Below are positions 1 through 8,782 of a DNA stretch of 40,460 bases, piece by piece. The first letter of the stretch is position 1; every line of letters starts with the position of its first letter. The stretch lies in contig JADGPS010000024.1 of NCBI GenBank assembly GCA_017882285.1, positions 1-40,460 of the forward strand, in the 5' to 3' direction. Under the pieces are notes generated by a model. That model worked only from the letters and a program-made list of their open reading frames with translations. It was not told the DNA's origin and made no database searches. Source of the stretch: Paludibacter sp. Its GTDB lineage: Bacteria; Bacteroidota; Bacteroidia; Bacteroidales; Paludibacteraceae. The translations under genes and the position numbers were made by a program.

Positions 1-227
1 ATTCCGAGTATCGGAACAAATAAATAGTACAATAAGACGAACTTGTCCCGACTTGACGGGAGTCGAAATTGGACTATATTATTTGTGCAATCGGTATAAA
101 TTACATCATTCACACAATTGGAATTCCTCAAAGCGGAACTTTACATCTTTGTATCCGATGGATGTAACCAAGCTTGCTCTATGTTTTGTCGCCTTCGGAC
201 TGCATTGGGAAGGAATATTTTTTGCTG

Positions 228-453
228 CTTTTAATTCAGAGATTATTTACTCAAAAAGGCAAAATGAATTTCTCCCTTCATATTTTTCTTTCAAAACATA
301 CATCGGGAGCGAACTAACAGCGAGATACTATTTTTTATTTTTATTCACCAGTTTAACTACCAGCCAAATAAGTAATACTAGAATGATCAGGCCTAAAATC
401 CATCCAATTCCATACCCATAACCCATTCCCCAACTATTAAATCCATCCATCAT
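228..453 (-). pseudogene. SHOCT-type small membrane protein, interrupted
   Basis: An ATG at 453 opens a 41-residue peptide that ends at a TAG at 328. It has a Gly/Tyr/Trp-rich head (residues 1-17), one strongly hydrophobic segment (about 18-36) and a Lys/Asn tail. This is the usual N-terminal half of small Bacteroidetes SHOCT-domain proteins. Reading on past the TAG in the same frame gives YVLKEKYEG, and a one-base shift then gives KGEI, together resembling the SHOCT core LKERYxKGEI. The C-terminal domain therefore appears to have been lost through a stop codon plus a frameshift. It lies 16 bp after the DUF302 gene and is probably co-transcribed with it. The 41-aa peptide may still be made as a single-pass membrane protein. 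The membrane peptide is read directly; calling the tail a SHOCT remnant is inference. Confidence 0.55.
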
Positions 454-469
454 AATATTTATTTTTAAA

Positions 470-859
470 TTAATTAAGTTTATCTATTACAGTTTTCAAT
501 TTTTTCTCAATTTCAACCGCAATTTCCATTAGTTTTGGATTATTAATTCCTGACATAGAAACTATTGGGTTGACAGCAGCCACCTCAATTGTACCATTTT
601 TTGTTTCCTGAATAATCACATTGCAAGGCAACATGACACCTATTTTGTCTTCTAACTGAAGAGCTTTATAAGCATAACCCGGATTACATGCCCCAAGTAT
701 CTTGTATTTCCGGAAATCAAGGTTCAGTTTTTCTTTCAGCTTTTCCTGAATATTAATTTCGGTAAGGACTCCAAAACCTTCTTTTTTCAACGATTCGGTT
801 ACAAGTTGTACCGCCTGATCGAAATCTGTACTAATTTTTTTGGTAATGTAGTACTTCAT
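470..859 (-). CDS. DUF302 family protein
   Basis: A 129-residue protein covering the whole DUF302 fold: an N-terminal strand and amphipathic helix (F13-K26), the 'GFGVLTEINIQ' strand, and the 'LGACNPGYAYKALQ' and 'GVMLPCNVIIQE' segments typical of the family. There is no signal peptide, so it is probably cytosolic. The family has no established biochemical function and is often found beside copper or heavy-metal and sulfur-stress genes. Here it follows a heavy-metal-binding-domain peptide by 26 bp and precedes the SHOCT-type peptide by 16 bp, so the three look like one operon. Two cysteines (in GACNP and LPCNV) are conserved positions in many relatives and could bind metal. The family call is firm; the role is unknown. 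Confidence 0.85.
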   Translation of the reverse strand: MKYYITKKISTDFDQAVQLVTESLKKEGFGVLTEINIQEKLKEKLNLDFRKYKILGACNPGYAYKALQLEDKIGVMLPCNVIIQETKNGTIEVAAVNPIVSMSGINNPKLMEIAVEIEKKLKTVIDKLN

Positions 860-885
860 AATTTTAAGTTTTAATGACTATGTAC

Positions 886-1074
886 TTAGTTAATAGCTGA
901 CAGGCGCATGTTGCAAACAGGGCAATTCCCCGAGGCATTATAGGTTTTGTCCTCTTCGCATTTCATAGGGCATTGGTAAACTGTTTTCGAATTGATACTG
1001 CTCACTTCATGATGCTGATGCGCATTCCCACCGCAGCATGAATTTGTCTCTTGATTTTCACTTGACTTGTTCAT
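886..1074 (-). CDS. Heavy-metal-binding-domain peptide (HMBD type)
   Basis: A 62-residue peptide. Its C-terminal half (about residues 33-60) has the pattern YQCPMKCEEDKTY...GNCPVCNM, which matches the short heavy-metal-binding domain found at the N-terminus of many copper P-type ATPases and in CusB/efflux adaptors. The N-terminal half adds a second possible metal site (CCGG followed by HQHH). There is no signal peptide or membrane segment, so it is probably a cytosolic metal buffer or chaperone. It is first in a short operon with DUF302 and the SHOCT-type peptide. The start at 1074 fits the upstream 21-bp-spaced repeat pair at 1137-1167. The metal identity (copper, zinc or other) cannot be told from the sequence. 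Confidence 0.75.
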   Translation of the reverse strand: MNKSSENQETNSCCGGNAHQHHEVSSINSKTVYQCPMKCEEDKTYNASGNCPVCNMRLSAIN

Positions 1075-1136
1075 GATAATTTTTTTTAAAATGTTTTATA
1101 ATAGTTCAACGTTACTTGAATAACACCTCGAGGATG

Positions 1137-1167
1137 TTACACAATTTCTTGAATAGTTTACATGATT
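1137..1167 (-). promoter_or_regulatory. 21-bp-spaced direct repeat upstream of metal-peptide operon
   Basis: On the plus strand TTACACAATT (1137-1146) and TTACATGATT (1158-1167) start exactly 21 bp apart, 63-93 bp upstream of the ATG at 1074. The same arrangement, in the same orientation to the downstream gene, precedes both universal stress protein genes in this window (2831-2861 and 12401-12431). Two helical turns between direct half-sites is the geometry of an activator binding as a tandem dimer. No good TAnnTTTG box was found downstream, which fits an activator-dependent promoter. The regulator is not identified. Confidence 0.5.
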
Positions 1168-1228
1168 CTCAGGTTTTCAGACTTCATAAATTGATTTTCT
1201 ATTCCATTTTATGATCCATCCCTTCCAT

Positions 1229-1663
1229 TTAATTCATACCCTTCATATCCATCTTTCCGCCCATTTTCTTATGCATCATATCCATCATTTGGGGATTTTC
1301 CATCATGGTTTTACACATTGAGGACATCATAGTTGAGTCACCTTTACATATTTCCATCATACCGGTCATCATACTTTGCATCATAGCGGGATTCTCTTTC
1401 ATCATTTTCATCATTGTTCCGTGGTTTTCCATCATCATCATGGTCATCTTTTCATTTCCCATCATCATCATTTTACTGTTTTCATTGTTCATCATAACTT
1501 CCATCATGTCGATAGACAGATTACTGTCATTTGCAATGGTGTTCATGATAGCCTTTTTTGTATCCTGATTTGCAAGAATTTTGTTTACATCGGTATTGGA
1601 TTGACACGATGCGAAAAGAGCAATTAATGCAATAAGCAAGGTAATTTTTTTTAATGTTTTCAT
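1229..1663 (-). CDS. Methionine-rich lipoprotein, putative copper binder
   Basis: A 144-residue protein with a lipoprotein signal peptide: Lys-containing head, hydrophobic stretch, then FASC with the lipidated Cys at about position 20. The mature part is remarkable for roughly a quarter methionine, arranged as MM pairs and MMMM runs separated by 2-6 residues (about 53-140), with two further Cys and one His pair-like site near the end. Methionine clusters of this kind bind Cu(I) or Ag(I) in periplasmic copper proteins. That function is inferred, not shown. It is probably anchored in the inner or outer membrane and exposed to the periplasm. It has its own upstream region and stands next to the HMBD/DUF302 operon. 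The antisense frames are His-rich only because ATG reads as CAT. Confidence 0.75.
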   Translation of the reverse strand: MKTLKKITLLIALIALFASCQSNTDVNKILANQDTKKAIMNTIANDSNLSIDMMEVMMNNENSKMMMMGNEKMTMMMMENHGTMMKMMKENPAMMQSMMTGMMEICKGDSTMMSSMCKTMMENPQMMDMMHKKMGGKMDMKGMN

Positions 1664-1896
1664 AATTGTAATTTTTAAAATGTAGATATTTTAATTAACG
1701 AATTTGATTCTTTTAAGTATGGAAAATGTTATAAAATCCTGACAGGAGTTGTGGAACAAATAATTCCAGTTTTTTCACTTTATATGCCCTTTATTTTTAA
1801 TTCCTCAGATGTAATTTATCCACAACAGCAGACATACTTACCCTCTGACCTTAAACCGGAATATATTGACATTAAGCTATTTAAACCTCACTTTAT
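1664..1896. other. Intergenic region, no gene seen
   Basis: This AT-rich stretch separates the methionine-rich lipoprotein (start 1663) from the end of the frameshifted STAS-like gene (1897). It must hold the lipoprotein promoter, but I see no clear TAnnTTTG box and no strong hairpin. A plus-strand frame across it has no recognisable content. Confidence 0.5.
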
Positions 1897-2261
1897 TTAT
1901 TTCTCTATTATCCATTTCCTTGCGTCTTCGAATTCTGCATTTTTAAATATGCGAAGTTCACAGGAAAGCACATAGCCAAAGACTTTTGCAAAAGTATTAA
2001 TCATATCATGATCAGAAACCAATGCAATTTTTTCCCATGCCGAAAGATGTTTCATTCCCATCTTAGCGTCATCCAGCATTGCATTCAAATCGAAATCGCT
2101 GAAATTGCTTCCAAGATGGTACAGCATATTGATTTTTTTGTTTGCTTTTAATTTTTCTTCTAAAGCAGGAATCAATACTTTTTCATAATCTTCACCGGTA
2201 ATTTTTCCTTCTGATGAAACGCCAGAACATTATCTGGTAAATCATTCATTATTTTTAGCAT
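1897..2261 (-). pseudogene. STAS/SpoIIAA-like protein, frameshifted
   Basis: The intact frame (1897-2175) gives the body of a SpoIIAA-like STAS-domain protein: IPALEEKLKANKKINMLYHL, then FSDFDLNAMLDDAKMGMKHL, AWEKIALVSDHD and a C-terminal AEFEDARKWI. The expected first ~25 residues are missing from it. They are present upstream in another frame: an ATG at 2261 reads MLKIMNDLPDNVLAF, and a shift near 2211-2220 then returns to GKITGEDYEKVLIPAL. One lost base (or two gained) therefore splits an otherwise complete ~120-aa protein. It lies 53 bp downstream of the universal stress protein gene and may share its transcript. Family members are small cytosolic proteins of unclear, possibly lipid- or stress-linked, function. 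A sequencing or assembly error is an equally good explanation of the shift. Confidence 0.7.
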
Positions 2262-2314
2262 ATCGTTGTTTTTAATCAAGATTAATCGCTGAATTCATCC
2301 AATCCATTTCACTA

Positions 2315-2758
2315 TTATTCGACTTGCTTTTTTGTTGGAATAATGAAAAGTGGAATAGTCGAATGTTCTAACACACTTTCTGCAACGCTGCCCAGAAGTA
2401 TATTTTCCAGCCATTTTCTGCTGTGGGTGCCAATAACAATAATATCTGCTTTTAGTTCTTTTGCTGATTCCAATATTGATTCAGCAGTATCGCCCTCTTT
2501 AATAATGGTTTGAATGGTTTCGTCTCCAAGATCGTGTTTCGTTTTATCAAGAAATTTTTGAGAAACTGCTTTTAGATCACCAACACTATTTATTTGTACT
2601 GGAGCCATAGCCATGTATGATGAATAATATAACACCGGGTTTGATATTACATGCAGTAATATAACTTCAGCATTCATATCCCTGGCCATTGAAAAACCTT
2701 CATTAGCTACTTTTTGTGCAGTTTGATCATAATCAATTGCAATCAATACTTTTTTCAT
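2315..2758 (-). CDS. Universal stress protein, UspA family (copy 1)
   Basis: A 147-residue single-domain Usp protein. It opens with KKVLIAIDYDQTAQKVA, the first strand with the nucleotide-contacting Asp, and ends with VIGTHSRKWLENILLGSVAE, the ATP-loop region. In the usual G-2x-G-9x-G(S/T) loop the second Gly is Ser here, as in the paralog at 11818, so ATP binding is likely but not certain. It stands at the downstream edge of the phosphoketolase gene cluster. A clear gap with the 21-bp-spaced repeat separates it from GH130, so it probably has its own promoter. Usp proteins help survival under starvation, oxygen or redox stress; the specific role here is not visible. Confidence 0.92.
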   Translation of the reverse strand: MKKVLIAIDYDQTAQKVANEGFSMARDMNAEVILLHVISNPVLYYSSYMAMAPVQINSVGDLKAVSQKFLDKTKHDLGDETIQTIIKEGDTAESILESAKELKADIIVIGTHSRKWLENILLGSVAESVLEHSTIPLFIIPTKKQVE

Positions 2759-2830
2759 TTTTATTTGTTTTAATGTTCATTAAAGTGTTTTTTATCGGGA
2801 CCAAATTAAATATATGGAATAGGATGAGTG

Positions 2831-2861
2831 TTACATTATTTATGAAAAGAGTTACATCATT
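2831..2861 (-). promoter_or_regulatory. 21-bp-spaced direct repeat upstream of uspA copy 1
   Basis: TTACATTATT (2831-2840) and TTACATCATT (2852-2861) on the plus strand start 21 bp apart. They lie 73-103 bp upstream of the Usp start at 2758, in the same orientation as the pairs at 1137-1167 and 12401-12431. The outer half-site is followed by CACACATT, also conserved at 12432 and near position 111. This is probably an activator site. Confidence 0.55.
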
Positions 2862-2886
2862 CACACATTTCCCTATTTCAAGTGGA

Positions 2887-3996
2887 TTATACTTTTTCTC
2901 CCGGTGGATCAGCAAGTCCTTCCGGTGGCAAAATATCCGGCAAATCCAGGCGTGCCACGCCAATTCGGGCATCTGCCATTCCATAATATACATCGAATCG
3001 ATTGGGCATGCCAATATCATCGCGCCGATCAATGCCGGTAGGAAACACAACGTTTGGCACTATTCCGTTCCGTTCTTCGGGTATAATTGGATTTAGTACA
3101 GGATGTATCGAACGATAATGTATAATACGTGGATGTTTTTCGGATAAAACCATCACACCGGCAGAATAACAGAGATGTTTTGTTTCATCTTCTGCATTGT
3201 CAATTTCACTTACACCGTGATAAATTATCAACCAACCATGTTTTGTAAGAATTGGCGGAGTGCCACCTCCAATTTTAAGCCGTTCCCAGGGAGAAACAGG
3301 CGTAGCAAGCCGGTGATGTGAATTAAATAAACCAAGTTCATGTAAATCCTTACCTTCTTCGGGCATCGGACAATAGGAAATCCACATACTTTCATGATAA
3401 ATATCTATTTTTCTGGAATCTGCTTTTTTTTCTGTTTCTTCAGGACGGGTGTTTGGAAATAGCGGCCGGTGAATTATGGCCATTTGCATTTTGCCCGAAT
3501 GGTTGGGAATGGCAATAGGGAAAAGGCTGGCATCTTTGTCGTCCACATGAGCAAAATCAATTCCAATAAACGATTCAAAATTAGCAAGTCCAAGTCGTTT
3601 CCAATGAAATAAATCTTCTGAAATAGCAAAGGCAATTCTTGGTCCGTTGGAAGAATGCGCGGTATAAGTCATCAAATAACGTTTGAGTGGTTCCATGTAA
3701 GTTACCCGGGGATCCTCGCAACCGCCACTACCATCTGCTCGGAATTCATATTCAGCTTCAGGCTCTAATGCTATTCCGAGCCGTTCAACCCCATAAGGAT
3801 CTCCGGCATCATTAAACAGAACCCTTGCAATGCCAATTCGTGAATAATTCCCTTTTGACACGATTCGGGGAAAAAGGTAAAGTTTACCATCCGGACCACG
3901 TACGGCAGCCGGATTTAGGGTACCTTCCACTTCCATCGGGTTTCCGGGTTCCGGTTCCATAATCACTCCCATTCGTTTTAATTTTAATCCACTCAT
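2887..3996 (-). CDS. GH130 family beta-mannoside phosphorylase-like enzyme
   Basis: A protein of about 369 residues matching glycoside hydrolase family 130 along its length: a beta-propeller with EGTLNPAAVRGPDGKLYLFP near the N-terminus, GGCEDPRVTYMEPLKRYLMTYTA (the Glu-Asp-Pro-Arg active-site loop), and GGGTPPILTKHGWLIIYHGV further on. GH130 enzymes cut beta-mannosides by phosphorolysis and release alpha-mannose 1-phosphate (a few hydrolyse). The next gene upstream encodes a phosphomannomutase-like enzyme, which would turn that product into mannose 6-phosphate. There is no signal peptide, so it is cytoplasmic. I chose the ATG at 3996; the slightly longer frame opens with GTG at 4002. It is last in the long metabolic operon. 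The exact substrate linkage cannot be told. Confidence 0.85.
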   Translation of the reverse strand: MSGLKLKRMGVIMEPEPGNPMEVEGTLNPAAVRGPDGKLYLFPRIVSKGNYSRIGIARVLFNDAGDPYGVERLGIALEPEAEYEFRADGSGGCEDPRVTYMEPLKRYLMTYTAHSSNGPRIAFAISEDLFHWKRLGLANFESFIGIDFAHVDDKDASLFPIAIPNHSGKMQMAIIHRPLFPNTRPEETEKKADSRKIDIYHESMWISYCPMPEEGKDLHELGLFNSHHRLATPVSPWERLKIGGGTPPILTKHGWLIIYHGVSEIDNAEDETKHLCYSAGVMVLSEKHPRIIHYRSIHPVLNPIIPEERNGIVPNVVFPTGIDRRDDIGMPNRFDVYYGMADARIGVARLDLPDILPPEGLADPPGEKV

Positions 3997-4023
3997 ATTC
4001 ACACATCCAATATTTTTTTTACA

Positions 4024-4773
4024 TTAATTAGAATCCAAACAAGCAATAATTGTTTCGATCACTCGTTTCGACTCTTCCGGGCCTTTTATCCTGATTGACA
4101 CTACGCCTGCTTCTTTGGGCGGATAGTCGTTTCCTCCGGGAAATATTGCATCACCAATAAAAATCATCTCTTCAATTTTAATGTCAAGCTTATCCCGAAG
4201 TTTCATAATTCCATACCCTTTATCAATTCCGGGTTTGGTAATATCAACCGAGGTTGTTCCACCAAGATGAACAGAAAACTCGGGAATTGATTCACTCAGT
4301 ATTTTCTGAATCTTCTTCCGTTTTGTGAAATCAGGATCCCATTTTGTTTTTTCTTTGATGGGAGCTTCTTGACCCAATGCGGAATAGGTTATTTGGCTAC
4401 CACGATCCTCAATAGTTTCACCCCAAACTTTTTCTATATTAAAACCAACGGTAATAAGTGCATTTTTTAACGCATCAATGATTTTCTTTTTTTCTTCCGC
4501 GTTGAAATCTTCTGAATATATTTTTTTCCAGGTTCCATCATATTGATAGAATTGTGTGCCGCAGGTTGGAAGTAGCGACAAATTTTTCAATACATCATCA
4601 GGTGGAAGATTGGAGAGAATTTGTTTTTCAAACTGTGGCCATCCACCTCCTGAAATAATAGCTACTTTGACAATTCCGAGAAGCTCATTCAGCAGCGCAG
4701 CCATTTCAGCATCGAGAGACGATTTACTTTCGGCAAGTGTTCCGTCCAAATCAAATACAATGAGTTTCTTCAT
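4024..4773 (-). CDS. HAD-family phosphomannomutase-like phosphatase/mutase
   Basis: A 249-residue HAD-superfamily protein with a type-IIB cap. Motif I is LIVFDLDGTLAESK (residues 4-17), motif II is AIISGGG, and motif IV is IFIGDAIFPGGNDYP near residue 205. The GGND loop after the acidic motif is characteristic of the eukaryotic-type phosphomannomutase branch (PMM), which interconverts mannose 1- and 6-phosphate. The placement 27 bp upstream of a GH130 mannoside phosphorylase supports that reading. Otherwise it would be a generic HAD sugar phosphatase. The cap contains TCGTQFY and RGSQITYSALGQ, as in PMM relatives. It is cytosolic. Family is firm; mutase activity is a good inference. Confidence 0.8.
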   Translation of the reverse strand: MKKLIVFDLDGTLAESKSSLDAEMAALLNELLGIVKVAIISGGGWPQFEKQILSNLPPDDVLKNLSLLPTCGTQFYQYDGTWKKIYSEDFNAEEKKKIIDALKNALITVGFNIEKVWGETIEDRGSQITYSALGQEAPIKEKTKWDPDFTKRKKIQKILSESIPEFSVHLGGTTSVDITKPGIDKGYGIMKLRDKLDIKIEEMIFIGDAIFPGGNDYPPKEAGVVSIRIKGPEESKRVIETIIACLDSN

Positions 4774-4798
4774 TCGGGGAAATATTAATATTGTTCGA

Positions 4799-5833
4799 TT
4801 ATTTATTCATTTTGTCATTGAATTCACCTCGCCTTGCTGCTAAGTTGCACACTGTCTGATGATACAAAGCCTTCTGTGCTTCCGTTACATTCTTTTCTTT
4901 TCCGAGCCAGATATCCAATGCGGGCTGTTGAATAGCACGACCGAATGAAAAGGATAATTCCCATGGAAGTTTGTTTTTAAACCGAACATTTATAGCATTC
5001 AGACGAGCCGAAGCCAGTTCCGAAGATTGCCCGCCCGACAAGAATGCAATTCCCGGAACTGCTGCCGGAACAGTACGTAACAGACATTTTATTGTTGCAT
5101 CCGCTACCTCATCAATCGATTCTTGTTTTTCACAAGCCAATCCGGGTACAATCATGTTTGGTTTTAAAATCATGCCTTCGAGCAGCACTCCTTGTGTATA
5201 AAGTTGATTGAATACCGTATGCAGTACTTGTTCGGTCACTTCAAAACAACGTTCCATCGTATGCTCACCATCCATAAGCACTTCCGGTTCTACAATCGGA
5301 ACAATTCCTTCTTCCTGGCATAATGCTGCATATCGGGCCAATGCCTGTGCATTTGCTTCGATGCATGCCTGAGTCGGAATACCTTTGCCAATAGTAATTA
5401 CAGCCCGCCATTTTGCAAATTTCAATCCCATTTTAGCATATTCTTTGAGTCGGTCACGTAAATTATCCAACCCTTCGGTAATCTTTTCTCCGGGATGGCC
5501 TGCCATAAGTACAGTACCGCCATCTACTTTAATTCCGGGAATAATTCGGTTGTCGGTCAGGGATTTAATAAAAGAAGTGCCGTCCATTAAGTGCTGACGA
5601 ATTGTTTCATCAAACAGGATGGCTCCACTAATACTTTCATTCAATCCGGCAGTTGTGACAATCATTTCGCGATAGTCACGCCTGAGTTCTGCTGTTTCCG
5701 GAATTCCCAGTTTTGCAAATCGTTTATTACAGGTTGGATAACTTTCGTCCATAGCCAGCAAACCTTTGTTGTCGGCAACCATCGCTTGAGCGGTGTCTAT
5801 TAGTTTTTGAATATTTATTTCTGATAGTATCAT
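4799..5833 (-). CDS. fba: Class I fructose-bisphosphate aldolase
   Basis: A 344-residue protein of the metal-independent, Schiff-base class I aldolase family. It has GLLAMDESYPTCNKRFAKLG near the N-terminus, the KWRAVI segment, EPEVLMDGEH, and LEGMILKPNMIVPG, which holds the lysine that forms the Schiff base. GIAFLSGGQSSELASARLNA follows near residue 265. It splits fructose 1,6-bisphosphate into glyceraldehyde 3-phosphate and dihydroxyacetone phosphate, and runs both ways. It is cytosolic. It sits between rpiB and the PMM-like gene with gaps of about 26 bp on each side, so it is part of the same operon. In a phosphoketolase shunt it supplies or drains triose phosphates. The C-terminus is complete. 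Confidence 0.93.
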   Translation of the reverse strand: MILSEINIQKLIDTAQAMVADNKGLLAMDESYPTCNKRFAKLGIPETAELRRDYREMIVTTAGLNESISGAILFDETIRQHLMDGTSFIKSLTDNRIIPGIKVDGGTVLMAGHPGEKITEGLDNLRDRLKEYAKMGLKFAKWRAVITIGKGIPTQACIEANAQALARYAALCQEEGIVPIVEPEVLMDGEHTMERCFEVTEQVLHTVFNQLYTQGVLLEGMILKPNMIVPGLACEKQESIDEVADATIKCLLRTVPAAVPGIAFLSGGQSSELASARLNAINVRFKNKLPWELSFSFGRAIQQPALDIWLGKEKNVTEAQKALYHQTVCNLAARRGEFNDKMNK

Positions 5834-5859
5834 AATTAACAGGATGTGTTTTAACTCTT

Positions 5860-6390
5860 TTATATCAATGCTGGTTTGTTATAATTATTATTTTCGTTTT
5901 CCAAAACTGCTATTTTTGAAAGTCGACGAATGAATCTTTCATCCGCTTTGAAACGAGCATGCAAGAAAGTCAATGCCAATTCCAACGCTAAGTTATATCC
6001 GGTAATTTGACCTCCCAGACATATCACATTCATGTTGTCATCTTCTACTCCTTGATGAGCAGAAAATGAATCAGTGATTAATGACGCACGCACACCATGC
6101 ACTTTATTGGCTGCAATGCAAGCCCCTACACCACTCCCACAGATTGCCAAGCCCCGGGCGACATCACCTTTCGCCACGGCCTTGGCTAATGGAATTACAA
6201 AATCAGGATAGTCATCATCCGAAACCAATTCATTAGCGCCAAAGTCTTCTACTTCAAAACCGGAATTTCTAAGAGCTGAAGCAAGTTGCACTTTCAACTT
6301 AAAACCGCCATGGTCAGCAGCTACACCAATGCGCATCATTTCAGATGTTTGTTGAGCACTTCCTTTTTCTATATTTTTTTCTGATTCCAT
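5860..6390 (-). CDS. rpiB: RpiB-type ribose 5-phosphate isomerase
   Basis: A 176-residue RpiB/LacA/LacB-family sugar isomerase. [15 protein letters not shown] (about residues 19-33) is the canonical phosphate-site start, [13 protein letters not shown] holds the active-site Cys region, and [26 protein letters not shown] completes the core. It interconverts ribulose 5-phosphate and ribose 5-phosphate and so feeds the pentose pool used by transaldolase and phosphoketolase. The ATG at 6390 overlaps the last codons of phosphoketolase by 22 bp and adds an 18-residue extension before the conserved core. A start at the internal Met pair would give the usual family length (about 150-158 aa). The overlap suggests translational coupling. 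Confidence 0.9.
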   Translation of the reverse strand: MESEKNIEKGSAQQTSEMMRIGVAADHGGFKLKVQLASALRNSGFEVEDFGANELVSDDDYPDFVIPLAKAVAKGDVARGLAICGSGVGACIAANKVHGVRASLITDSFSAHQGVEDDNMNVICLGGQITGYNLALELALTFLHARFKADERFIRRLSKIAVLENENNNYNKPALI

Positions 6391-8747
6391 TTCCAGTTGC
6401 GTATTTCCGGCAAATCCTCGCCATGTTTATTAATATAGGTTCTATGTTCAATAAGTTTTTCCTCCAGCATTAGTTTCAGTTTAGCCGCTTTGTCACTCAT
6501 TTGTGGCAAACGATTTATTACATCTATTACCAGATGAAACCGATCAAGGTCGTTGAGCACCAGATTGTCAAAAAAAGTAGTTATGGTACCTTCTTCCTTA
6601 TAACCACGAACATGCATGTTTGCATGGTTTGTACGGCGGTAGGTAAGAAGATGTATTAGTTTTGGATATCCGTGAAAGGCAAAAACAATAGGTTTATCTT
6701 TTGTAAACAAAGCATCGAACTCTGAATCGGTTAATCCGTGTGGGTGTTCTGTACTTGGTTCAAGTTTCATAAGATCGACCACGTTAACCACCCTGATTTT
6801 CAGGTCAGGTAAATGTTCCCGTAGAATGGAAACTGCTGCCAGTGACTCAAGCGTTGGCACATCACCGCAACTGGCCATTACTACATCCGTCTCCGAACCC
6901 TGATCATTACTTGCCCATTGCCAGATACTAATTCCGCGGGTACAATGTTCTATTGCTTCTTCCATGTTTAACCATTGAGGTGCCAGATATTTACCGGCAA
7001 TAACAACATTTACATAATTGCGGCTTCGTAAACAATGATCTCCAACGGATAATAAACAATTAGAATCCGGTGGCAGATAGACACGTACAATGGAAGCCTT
7101 TTTGTTTACCACATGATCGATAAATCCCGGATCCTGATGGGTGTCGCCATTATGCGCCTGTTGCCAGACGTGGGAAGCAAGCAGGTAATTCAGTGATGCT
7201 ATTTTTTTTCTCCAAGGCAATTTATTACAAATTTTCAGCCACTTAGCATATTGATTAAACATCGAATCGACAATATGAATAAATGCTTCGTAGCTGGTAA
7301 ACAGCCCGTGTCGTCCGGTGAGCAGGTATCCTTCGAGCCAGCCTTCGCATTGATGCTCGCTCAATATTTCCACTGCTCGTCCCTGGGTTGATAGAAATTC
7401 GTCATTATCTTGTGTTTGAGCTTCCCATTGCCGGTTGGTCACCTCAAAAATGGCGTTCAAACGGTTGGAAAGGATTTCGTCAGGGCCGAAAACCCGAAAG
7501 TTGTTTTGTTCTTTATTAAGTTTTATCACATCACGAAGGAACTCACCAAGCACATGTGTGTCAGAAGACATAACAGAACCCGGCGATGCAATCTGAACCG
7601 CATGGTTCCGAAAGTCCGGCATAATCAGGTCGTGCAGCAGCAAGCCACCGTTGGCGTGCGGATTAGCACCCATTCTTCGTTCTCCTTTTGGTGCAAGCTC
7701 GGCCAATTCGGGCAAAAGGCGACCGGTCGTGTCAAAAAGTTCTTCCGGCTTATAGCTTTTCATCCAGTTTTCAAGCAATTGTAAATGATGTGGATGATCG
7801 GAATCTACGAGCAGTGGAATTTGGTGGGCACGAAATGTTCCCTCAATTTGGAGTCCATCTACTTCTTTCGGTCCGGTCCAGCCTTTAGGTGAATTGAATA
7901 CAATCATTGGCCAGCGCGGACGAGTGGCATCATTATTGTCTTTGGCATTGCTTTGAATTTGTTTAATTTCTTCAATAGCAGTATCTAAAATACCAGCCAT
8001 GAGTTGATGCATTTTTTCCGGTTCATCACCTTCTACAAAATATGGTGTCCACCCACAACCTTTGAGAAATTGTTCCAGTTCCTCACGCGGGATACGAGCC
8101 AGAATCGTTGGATTGGCAATTTTGTAGCCGTTAAGATGCAAAATTGGCAGCACAGCCCCATCGGAAATCGGATTCAGAAATTTGTTGGAATGCCAGGCAG
8201 TTGCCAACGGACCAGTTTCTGCTTCACCATCACCAATTATACAAGCTACAATTAATTCAGGATTATCAAATGCTGCTCCAAAAGCATGACTTAGTGAATA
8301 TCCCAATTCTCCACCTTCGTGAATTGATCCGGGACAATCGGGCGAAACATGACTGGGAATTCCACCCGGAAAAGAAAATTGAGTAAACAACTTTTTCAGT
8401 CCGGCTTCGTCCCGGGTAATGTTCGGGTAAACTTCAGTGTAAGTACCTTCGAGGTAAGTATTACCTACCAAAGCTGGCCCACCGTGACCTGGACCTGCTA
8501 TATAAAACATATCCAGATCGTATTTTTTAATAACCCTGTTCAAATGAGCATAAATGAAATTTTGCCCCGGCGTGGTGCCCCAATGCCCCAGCAGCATTTT
8601 CTTAATATGAGACTGCTTTAGCGGCTCCCGAAGCAATGGGTTTTCGTGGAGGTAGAGTTGTCCGACTGAAATATAATTAGCTGCACGCCAATAGGCGTTC
8701 ATTTTTTGCAGAAGATCTTGGGATAAAGTTTTGTTTTTAGTTTCCAT
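6369..8747 (-). CDS. xfp: Xylulose 5-phosphate/fructose 6-phosphate phosphoketolase
   Basis: A full-length 792-residue thiamine-diphosphate enzyme. The N-terminal half carries [57 protein letters not shown] and the TPP/Mg motif [17 protein letters not shown]. The C-terminal half has [13 protein letters not shown] and the [12 protein letters not shown] loop. It cleaves xylulose 5-phosphate (and often fructose 6-phosphate) with phosphate, giving acetyl phosphate plus a smaller sugar phosphate. Acetate kinase, 35 bp upstream, then makes ATP from acetyl phosphate. It is cytosolic and central to this operon, between ackA and rpiB. No truncation or missing catalytic segment was seen. Single or dual substrate specificity cannot be decided from the sequence. 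Confidence 0.96.
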   Translation of the reverse strand: METKNKTLSQDLLQKMNAYWRAANYISVGQLYLHENPLLREPLKQSHIKKMLLGHWGTTPGQNFIYAHLNRVIKKYDLDMFYIAGPGHGGPALVGNTYLEGTYTEVYPNITRDEAGLKKLFTQFSFPGGIPSHVSPDCPGSIHEGGELGYSLSHAFGAAFDNPELIVACIIGDGEAETGPLATAWHSNKFLNPISDGAVLPILHLNGYKIANPTILARIPREELEQFLKGCGWTPYFVEGDEPEKMHQLMAGILDTAIEEIKQIQSNAKDNNDATRPRWPMIVFNSPKGWTGPKEVDGLQIEGTFRAHQIPLLVDSDHPHHLQLLENWMKSYKPEELFDTTGRLLPELAELAPKGERRMGANPHANGGLLLHDLIMPDFRNHAVQIASPGSVMSSDTHVLGEFLRDVIKLNKEQNNFRVFGPDEILSNRLNAIFEVTNRQWEAQTQDNDEFLSTQGRAVEILSEHQCEGWLEGYLLTGRHGLFTSYEAFIHIVDSMFNQYAKWLKICNKLPWRKKIASLNYLLASHVWQQAHNGDTHQDPGFIDHVVNKKASIVRVYLPPDSNCLLSVGDHCLRSRNYVNVVIAGKYLAPQWLNMEEAIEHCTRGISIWQWASNDQGSETDVVMASCGDVPTLESLAAVSILREHLPDLKIRVVNVVDLMKLEPSTEHPHGLTDSEFDALFTKDKPIVFAFHGYPKLIHLLTYRRTNHANMHVRGYKEEGTITTFFDNLVLNDLDRFHLVIDVINRLPQMSDKAAKLKLMLEEKLIEHRTYINKHGEDLPEIRNWKWNQKKI

Positions 8748-8782
8748 CTTTTAGTTGTTTCGTTTTAATTTTATGGTTACAA

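Noticed and set aside
53-421. Plus-strand 122-codon frame
   Set aside because: It covers the minus-strand SHOCT-type gene and shows no protein features of its own.
1376-1627. His-rich plus-strand frame with runs of HHHH
   Set aside because: It is the antisense of the ATG-rich methionine lipoprotein gene; CAT codons follow automatically.
3980-4010. Further half-site CATATTCACACATCC near the GH130 start
   Set aside because: Only the outer CACACAT part matches; the TTACATNATT core and the 21-bp partner are missing and it overlaps the gene start.
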